Shown: in pieces, positions 1 through 9,400 of the stretch
Layout of the letters: each line of letters opens with the position of its first letter
How positions within the stretch are numbered: the first letter of the stretch is position 1
Source: Pseudomonadota bacterium
GTDB taxonomy: Bacteria > Pseudomonadota > Alphaproteobacteria > Acetobacterales > Acetobacteraceae
Assembly (NCBI GenBank): GCA_023424475.1
Contig: JAFADX010000164.1
Coordinates: forward strand, 1-11,013
Reading direction: 5' to 3'
DNA: 11,013 nucleotides
The notes under the pieces: model-generated
Told to the model about the DNA's origin: nothing
Seen by the model: the letters and a program-made list of their open reading frames with translations, nothing else
The model's database searches: none
Position numbers and translations under genes: made by a program

Positions 1-420
1 GTCACCGTCGCGGGCAGCGCGCGCATCGATGCCTCGGGCGGCGCCGGCGGCGGGCGCGTCCTCCTCGGCACGACGGGCCGCGGGCGCAACCAGGCCATGG
101 CCGCGCGCACCACCGTCGAAAGCGGGGCGGTGGTCCGCGCCGACGCGACGCGGAACGGCAATGGCGGCGAGATCCTCGTCAACAGCACCACGGGCACGGA
201 GATGCGCGGCACGCTCTCCGCGCATGGCGGCGCCTCCGGCGGCAATGGCGGCTTCGTCGAGGTCTCCGGCCAGCAGGCGCTGCTGATCTCGGGCTTCATC
301 GACCTTTCGGCACCGTCGGGCACGCCTGGCGAGCTGCTGCTCGACCCGCAGAACATCATCGTCAGCAGCGATGCCGACGTGACGCCGCCGGCCGGCACGG
401 TCACGGACAATGCGACGACG
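1..420 (+). other. Distal end of the TPS / haemagglutinin N-terminal region
   Basis: This is the first 140 visible residues of the exoprotein. The stretch contains A-x-x-T-T-V-E-x-G-A-V-V, GNGGEILV, then GGNGGFVEVSG (residues 80-90), a SGFIDLSAP strand and LLLDPQNIIV (residues 112-121). This order is typical of the segment that closes the conserved N-terminal domain of TpsA proteins, just before the variable repeat body. That domain is recognised by the TpsB transporter and nucleates folding of the helix. Its beginning lies upstream of the window. The call rests on remembered motif order, not on a profile search. Confidence 0.8.
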
Positions 421-3400
421 CCGGGCGCGGGCTTCACCGCCACGACCGGCGACAACGACCAGTGGCTGCGCGTCGATCCCGGCGCCATCACCGGCTTCAA
501 CGGCACCGTCACGCTGGATGCCGGCAACGACATCGTCGTCGCCTCCGCCATCGACAAGTCGAATGGCGGCCTCGGCATGACCGCCGGGAACAGCATCACG
601 ATCGGCGCGAATGTCAGCGTGGGCGGCGCGCTGAACCTCGCCGCGACCGCCGGGGCCCTCACCATCGATGCCGACCTGCGCGCGCTGAGCATGACGATGT
701 CGGCCGGCACCGGCATCAACCAGACCGGCGGCACCATCGCCTCGATCTCCGGCGCCGGCACCGCGCTGCCGCTGAGCGCGACGACGGCGGCCGGCGGCAT
801 CTCGCTCTCCGAGGCAGGCAACGGCAGCCTGGCCCTCACCTTCTCCGCGCCGGGCACGGTCTCGATCCGGTCCGGCGACTTCACCAGCAACCCGAACGGC
901 GGCGTCGCCGGCGCGATCGAGATCGCGGGCGATTCCTCGGGCGGCGACATCACGCTGGTGGCCGAGCGCCGGAACTCCGGCGCCGCGAGCGCGGGCACCG
1001 GAACCATCGCGATCCATGCCGGCCTCACCTCCGCTGCGGGCATCACGCTGAACGCGGATGGCGCGATCACGCAGGATGCCGCCGGCGCCATCGTCACCGC
1101 GCGCGACGCGACGGGCGTGCTGCGCATCCGGGACCGGACCGACGGCAGCGCGACGGCGGCGGGCAGCGCGGCGCTCGACCTGGCGGCGAACCGCATCGCG
1201 GTGCTCGATGCCCGGACGGCGGGCGCGCTCGCCGTCTCCTCGGCCGGCTTCGCCGAGGACGTCCCGAACGGCCTCGCCGCCAACCCGGCCATGGACGTGA
1301 CGCTGGCCCGGGGCGCGTCGGTCTCGCTCACCGGCCCGCGCCTGAACCTCGCCAGCGGCGCCGTGGCGACCTCCGGCGACATGGTGCTGGTCGCGACGGA
1401 AGCCGGCGGCGGGGCGGGCTCGGCGGCGACACTGACCATCGGTGGCGCGATCACCGCCGGCGACGGCCAGACGGTGCGCCTGCGCGCCGACCGGATGGAC
1501 CTGACCGGCGCCTCCTTCGACGGGACGGGCAGCGGCACCTCCCTCGCCCTGCTCGAGATCGGGCCGCAGACGGCCGGGCGTGCCGTGGCCTGGGGCGGCA
1601 CGGACGGGACCAGCCTGTTCCTCGACGCCGGGAGCCGGGCCGCGATCGTGGGCGCGGATGCCGCGATGCTGCGGCTCGGCCGGACCACGGTGAATGCGGC
1701 CATGGTCACGGCGGGGGACATCACCTTCGGCAGCGACCTGACCTTCGGCGGCACGCTGGCGCTGAACGGGACGGGGGTGATCAGCGAGGGCGGCACCACC
1801 GTCCTCGACGTCCCGGCCCTCGTCATCCGCGGCGCAACGGACGACGGCGGCGCAGGCGCCGTCAGCCTGGGCTCGTCCCTCCTCAACGTCATCGACGCCC
1901 TCGATGCGCGTTCGGCCGGCGCCATGTCGGTGGCCTCCGCCGCGCCGGTCTTCACCATCCTCCAGGCGTCCAGCGCCGGTGCGCTCACGCTGTCCGCCAC
2001 CGCGGCGAACGGCCAGATCGACCTCGGTGCCGCGACGGTTTCCGCAGCGACGACCGCCCAGCTCATGGCCGGGACCGGCGGCATCACGCAGGGCGCGGCC
2101 GGCACCCTGACGGCGGGAAGCCTGCGGGCCCGCAGCGACGGCAACATCAGCCTGACCGGCTCCGGCAATGCCATCGGCGCCATCATCGGCGGCATCGCCG
2201 CGTCCGGCGGCAACGGCCCGCTGCTGCCCGACGCCGATCGCGGCATCTACGCCGGCGGCACCTTCAGCCTCGCGACCTCGGGCGCGCTCTCCATCACGGG
2301 GGCGGTGGAATCGCGCGGCGGCCTTGTGGACATCACCGCAGGCAGCATCGCGATCGGCGCGCCGATCGCGGTCTCGGGCGGGGCCGCACCGACGCTGGCC
2401 CTGACCGCCAACGGCTCGGGCGGAGCCTCCGGCGCCATCGGCCAGACGGCGCGGGTGCTGACCACGGCGGCCGGCGCCCTGGACGTGACGGCGACCGGCA
2501 ACGTCGACCTGTCGCGCAACGACAACAGCATCCCGAGGCTGCTCGCCTCCTCGGCGGCAGGCAGCTTCCGCCTGGCCACCAGCGGTGCGCTGACGGTCGC
2601 GGGCGCCACTTCGGCCGCCGGCGGCCTCACGCTGGTCTCGGCCGGGGCGATGACGGTCGGCAGCCCGCTGACGACGACCGGCACGGGCACGATCTCGCTC
2701 AGCGGCAGCAGCATCGCGCAAACCGCGCTGATCCGCCCGCGCGACGCGGCGGCGACCACCGGCGGCACGGTGAACCTCGAGGCGACCGCGGGCGGCATCA
2801 CGCAGGGCGCCAACGGCCGCATCGTCACCGACGACCTCTTCGTGCTGGCATCAGGGAACGTGAACCTCCAGGCGGGCATCGCGCTCGGGGCCGGCGGCGC
2901 CTCCTCCGGCTGGAACGCCATCGCGCGCCTGACCGCGGGCGTCACGGGGAACTTCTCGCTGCTGAACGCGGGCGACCTCACCTTCCAGGGGTCCGTCGCC
3001 AACGGCGGCACGGCGGCGCTGATCGTCAACGGCCGGCTCGTCCTCGGCAGCGGCAGCGCGGTGCGGGCCAACCTGATCTCGCTCGCCGGAAGCGACGGGC
3101 TCGACCTCCTCGGGGCGGTGGGCGGGGCCGGCACGACCATCGTCAACCTGCGCTCGGGCGGCGGCACGACGATCACCGAGGGCGCCGGCGGCAGCATCAC
3201 GACGCAGCAGCTCCGCGTCTCGGCCGGCGGCGACGTGTCGCTCGCCTCCGCCCTCAATGCCATCCAGGGCGTCGCGGCAGCGGGCTACATGCCCGATGTC
3301 GGGATCAGCATCCGCAGCGGCGTTCCGCTCTCCACCATCGCGACCAGCGACACCATGCTGCTCGCCAACAACACCTATGCCGCGACGCCGAGCGGAATCA

Positions 3401-6400
3401 CGAGCAACGAGATCACGCTCTGGGCGCCGGGCATCACCTTCGGGGTGGGCGCCCCGCTGCAGCGCTACGACACCAATGCGCCCGGCAGCGTCGTGCTGAT
3501 CGCCAACGCACTGACCACCAACGGGCAGGCCATCGCGGTCGGCGACGGGGGGCTGATCGGCCTCGCGGCGAACGACCCGACGACCGAGATCCTGGTCGGA
3601 GACGTGTTCGACAGCCCACCCGCGGCGGTTCCGCTCTCCCTGCCCTACACCTACTCGATCGTGCCCGACACCTCGGGAAACACGCTCTGGATCAGCGGCG
3701 CCTACCTCGACAGCATCATCGCGGGCGGCACGACGAACGCCACGCTGCAGGTCGGCCGCGCCGACCAGACCGCGCGCACCTTCGTCATCGGCGACCTCTC
3801 GCCCTCGGCCACCTTCGGCACCTTCCGGCTGCTGGGCGGGGACGTGATCATCGGCGCGGACATCGCGGCACCGGGCCGCACGGTCGAGGTAGTGGCCGGG
3901 ACCGGCAACATCCTCTCCTCCGGCACCTACACGCAGATCGTCACGCAGTACGTCTACGACCCGATCGGGCTCATCTACCCGAGCAGCGCCTTCCCGGGCG
4001 CCGACATCGGCCCCTATGGCGGGCTCTTCGCCCAGTTCAGCCAGCCCGTCATCGCGAGCAACGGCGTCATCACCGCCGGCACGCTCAGCCTCAGCGCCCC
4101 GAACGGCAGCGTCCTGCTCGGCACCGCCGGGCACGACGCCGGCGTCCTTTCCGGATCGGCCGGCGGCAGCTTCGCCTTCCGCGATTCCAACGGCTTCACG
4201 GTGGGCGGCACCGGCATCTCCGCCGGCTCCACCGTCTCGCTGACCGCCGACACGGGCAACGTCACCCAGGCCGCCGGCGCGCCGATCGCGGCACCGGTCC
4301 TGTCGGCGAACGTCGCGAACGGATCGCTGATCCTCGACGGCGGCGGCGCGACGCTCAACAACGTCGATACCCTCGCCGCTACGGTCGGCAACAACCTCAC
4401 GCTGCGCACCGATGGCTCCCTGGTGCTGAGCGGCGTGACGGCGCCCGGCGTCCTGACGCTGCAGGTCGAGGGCGGCAACCTGACGCAGAACGCGAGCGCG
4501 GTGACGGCAGGCGAGCTGCGCGTCACGGCGACGGAATCCGCGCCGGGTGTCGGCGGCAACGTCACGCTGACCCGCGGCGCGGCCGCGACGGACACCGCGG
4601 CCGCGGCCAATGCGATCAGCGCGATCGGCACGAGCGCCATCGCCGGCAACCTGGCACTGCGCACCCAGGGCAACCTGTCGGTGAACGGGCAGGTCCGGCT
4701 CGGCACCGCCGCCGGCGGCACGCTCCCGGGGACCGCGACGCTCGTCTCGACCGGCGGGACCATCAGCCAGGGCGGCGCCGGCGCCCTGACGGCCGATGCG
4801 CTCCAGGCCTTCGCGCCCGTCGGGTCGATCCTGCTCAACGGCACCACCGCGAACGCGGTTTCCACCCTGCTGGCCTCCAGCGCGTCGGGCGACCTGCGCC
4901 TGCGCACCGCCCGGGCGCTGACGGTCGCCGGCAACCTCGCCGGCAGCGGCACGATCGAGCTGGAAGGCCCAGGCATCACGCTCGGCGCCGGCGGCGCCGG
5001 CGGGACGCTGACGGCAGGCCGCGTGCTGCTGCGCACCGGCGCCGATTTCGACCCCGCCTCCGGCAGCGCTGCCGGGCCGGACATCACCCAGGCCGCCGGC
5101 ACGATCGAGACGACGCAGTTCTCCGCCTCCGCCCCGGGCGGCAACGTCACCCTCGGCACGGCCGGCAACACCTTCGGCACCATCGTCGCCGGGGCGGATT
5201 CCAACGGCGCGGCGGCTTCGGCCGGCATCGTCGCCGGCGGCACGGTCACGCTGACGACCGACGGGACGCTGAGCCTCGCCGCGCCCCTGCTGGCAGGATG
5301 GGATCCCGCGCGGTCCGGCGTGACGGTCACGCTGCGGGCCAACCAGATGGCGCTCAACGCCCTGATCGATACGCGCGGGCCGGGCGCGGCGAACCGGCAG
5401 GCGGGCGCCATCGACATCGCCCCCCTGACCGCCTCGAACGCCGTCGTGCTCGGCGGCATCACCGAGATCGGCGGCACCTTCCTCACGCTCCAGGCGAGCG
5501 AGCTCGCGAATCTCCGCGCCGGCACCGTGAACATCACGACGGGCACCGGCGCCGGCATCTACATCGTCGATACCGCCTCGCTGGCCGGGCAGATGTCGGC
5601 CGGCACGACCCTCAACCTCTCGGCCGCCAACGGCTTCATCGACCAGCTGCCGTTCTCGACCGGGACCACGCAACTCGCGGTCGAGCGCCTGAACATCGTG
5701 GCCGGAAGCTACGTGAACCTTCCGAGCACCGCGAACCTGATCGGCGAGGTGACGGGCATCTCCGCCGGCGGCATCATCAGCCTCGCTTCGGCGAGCCCCA
5801 TGCTGACGCTGAGTGGCCCGATCGCCTCCACCCTCTCCGGCACGACAGTCACCATCCGCGCCGACGACATCGCGATCGGCGCCGGCGGCGGCATCCATGT
5901 GCCCAGCGGCACCGTCGCCATCTCCGGCCTGACCGCCGGGCGGGGCATCAGCCTCGGCACCGAGGTCGCAGGCACGCTCGGCCTCTCCGCCGCCGAGCTG
6001 GAACTCATCGGCCAGACCGCGAACCCGCTCGCGCTGCTGCGCATCGGCGACGCCACGTCCGGCACCATCGCCATCCAGGGCGACGTCTCGTTCCGCGATG
6101 CGCCGGTCGATGCCTCCTCCGCCATCGGCGGGGTGCGCGCGCTCGCGCTCAGCCTGCAGACCAACGCGGCATCCGGGGACATCATCCAGACCGGCGCCGG
6201 CGGCATCAACATCGCCGCCGTCAGCGCGGCCGCGCGCCAGGTCTCGCTGGCCTCGGCGGGCAATGCCATCGACATCATCGGCGCCCTTGCCGGCGCCGGC
6301 GGCGGCGCCGCGCTGCGCAGCAGCCGGGACCTGTCGCTCCAGGACGGCATCACCGCCAGCGCGACGGGCGGGACGCTCTCGATCACCTCGGACGGGACCC

Positions 6401-9400
6401 TCACGGTCGCGGGCGACGCGCAGACCACGGGTGCGGCGGGCGACGTGGCGCTCACCGGCCGCACCGGCCTTTCGATCGCCGCCACCACCGCGATCGCCTC
6501 GGCCGGCGGCGTCACGCTGACGGCCGGGCCCGCCTCGGGCGACGGCGTCGGCACGCTGCGCATCGACGGCACCGTCTCGGCCGCGGGCGACATCGCGGCG
6601 ACAGCGACCGGCACGCTCACCGTCGCGCAGGACATCGTCTCGAGCGGCGGCAACATCACCCTCGCCACGGTGGCGCCGGGCACGCAGCCGGCGGCCAACC
6701 TCGTCATCGCCGCTCCCTCCCCGGCCGGGCCGAACCTGGGCTCCGATCCGGCGGTCACGGAGATCCGCGCGACCGGCGCGGGCGCCGGCAACGTCACGAT
6801 CACCGCGACCGGCGCGATCGACCAGGCGGCGGCGGGCACCCAGGTCGTCGCCAACAGCCTGCAGGCAACGGCGGGCACCAATATCGACCTCGGCGTGGGC
6901 GACAACCAGATCACCGAGCTGCGCTCGCTGTCCGCGGGCGGCGCAGCGGCGCTGAGCGTCCAGGGCGGCCTCCTCGTCACCGGCCTCGCCTCGGCGGCCG
7001 GGCAGCTCGACCTCGCCGCCGGCACGACGCTCACCGTGGCGGCGACCGGCACCGCGCAGGCAACCGGACCGGGCAGCGTGCTCTCGCTCACCTCGGGCAC
7101 CGACATGTCGATCCTCGGCACCGCGGCGGGCGAGACGGCGAACCTCGCCGCGACCGGCGGGACGCTGACGATCAGCGGCGGCACCGTGACCGGCGGCGGC
7201 GCGGGAAGCGGCGGCACCGTCACCCTCGCAGGCGCCGCGGTGACGATCGGCAGCGGCGCGACCGTGACCGGCGAGACCATCGCCGCGAGCCTCGCCTCGG
7301 GCGACATCACCCTCGGCGGCAGCACCGTCACGGCGCTGGGCTCCGCCGGCCTGCTCTCGCTCTCGACCGGCGGCAGGATCGGCGTGACCGGCGGGACGGT
7401 CGGCGGCGACACCGTCTCGCTCGATGCGGGCGCCACCGGCCTCACCGTTTCCGGCGCCACCCTGACCGGCGGCACCGGCGGCATCACCCTCGCTTCGGAC
7501 GGCACGACGCTGCTCTCCGGCGGCACGACGGCGGTGACCGGCGGCAGCCTGGCGGTGCGGGGCCAGACCGGCGCGCAGATCAGCGGCGGCACGCACACGG
7601 CCGGCACGGATATCGGCGTCACGGCCGCCGCCGGCGGCGCCGGCGTGGTCTCCGGCGCCAATGTCACCGCTACCGGCGGCACCATCGCCGTGAGCGGCAC
7701 CACCGCCGCGATCTCGGGCAACCAGGCACGGGCCGGGACCGACATCACGCTGACCGCGAGCACCGGAGCGGCGACGGTCGCGGCGAACGGGCTGACCGCC
7801 GGGCGTGACATCACGCTGCAGGGCGTGACGGGGGCCTCTATCACCGGCGGCACCCACGCGGCCGAGCGCGACCTGCGGCTGACGGCGACGGGCGCGGGCA
7901 ACGCCACGCTGAACGCGACCAGCGTCACGGCCACGAACGGCACGGTCGCCCTCAGCGGCGTCAATGCCGGCATCGGCTCGAGCACCGTCGGCGCGGGCGG
8001 CAGCGTCGCCCTCACCGCCTCCAACCAGGCGACCGTGACCGGCGGCGCCGTCACGGCGGGCGACAGCATCGCCCTGCAAGGCGCGGGGCTCGCGCAGATC
8101 AGCGGCGGGACCCATTCCGCGGGAAGCGGCGTGAGCCTCACCTCGTCCGGCGGCGCGGCAAACCTCCTCGGCGCGGACGTGACGGCCCAGGGCGGCGCGA
8201 TCGCCCTGTCGGGCACCTCCGCCACTATCGACCAGGCCACGGTCGACGCCTCCGCGCATGTCGCGCTGACCGGCGCAGGCGCCGCGATCTCGGCCAGCAC
8301 GGTCACGGCGGGGGGCAACGTCTCCCTCACCGGGACCTCGGGCGCGGCCACCATCGCCAACGGCAGCACGGCGGCGGGTGGCGACATCGTGCTCCAGGGC
8401 ACGGCGCTTGCCCGGATTGGCGGCGGCACGCATGCCGCGACCGGCGACGTCCGCCTCGCCGCGAGCGGCGGCGGCGCGAACCTGACCGGCGCCACCGTCT
8501 CGGCCACCAACGGCACCGTCGCCCTCACCGGCATGACGGCCGGGATCGATGCCGGCACGGTCGGCGCCGGCACCGACGTCACGCTCACCGCCACGGCCGG
8601 CCAGGCGACCGTCAGCGGCGGCAGCGTCACCGCCGGCCGCGACATCGCCCTGCAAGGCACGACGCTCGCCCAGATCGGCGGCGGCACGCACGGTGCGGGC
8701 GGCGGGGTCCGCCTCGCAGCCTCGGGCGGGGCGGCGAACCTGCTCTCGACGCGCGTCGCGGCGAACGGCGGCGACGTCACCCTCTCGGGCACCGGCACGA
8801 CCATCGACGCCTCGACGGTCGGCGCCTCGGGGGCCATCGGCCTCACGGCCACGACCGGCGCGGCGGCGGTCTCGGGCGGCGCCCTCACGGCCGGCACGGA
8901 CCTGACGCTGCAAGGCCAGACTCTCGCGCGCGTCACGGGCGGGACCCACGCCGCGGCGCGGAATGTCTCACTTGCCGCCGCGGGCGGCGCGGCCGAGGCG
9001 CTCGGGACGACCCTCACGGCGACGGGCGGCAGCCTGTCCATGAGCGGCGGCGGCGCGACCATGGCCGGCGCCACGCTGCGCGCCGGCACCACCCTGTCGA
9101 TGACCGCGACCGGGGCGGTGACGACGACCAACGGCTCCCTGACGGCGGGTGGCGATATCGCCCTCGCGGCCGCGGGCGGCGCGACGCTTTCGGGCACCAC
9201 CAGCTCCGCCGGCGGCGCAACCTCGATCACCGGGCAGGCCGGCGCGACGCTCAACGGCGGTTCGCACGCCGGCACGCTCGGGGTTTCCGTCGCCGCACCC
9301 TCCGGCGTCGTGCGGCTGAACGCGACGACGATCACCTCCGGCACCGGCGCGCCCGTCTCGGTGAGCGGCGCGGCGGCGGAGGTGAACGGCGGACGGGTCG

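Noticed and set aside
97..99. ATG at 97 as start of the exoprotein
   Set aside because: The same frame is open to base 1 and encodes matching protein (VTVAGSARIDASGG...). No signal peptide follows the ATG, and the conserved N-terminal domain would be cut in two.
462..7808. A 2,448-codon open frame in the third forward frame
   Set aside because: It is overlapped by the exoprotein frame, and its translation is an Arg/His/Gly/Asp-rich string typical of a frame-shifted GC-rich gene. Its length reflects the scarcity of TA dinucleotides in this repetitive, GC-rich coding sequence.
2851..8949. A 2,032-codon open frame on the minus strand
   Set aside because: Translation is an Arg/Gly/Ala/Asp-rich low-complexity string with no recognisable domain. 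It mirrors the codon bias of the plus-strand gene.
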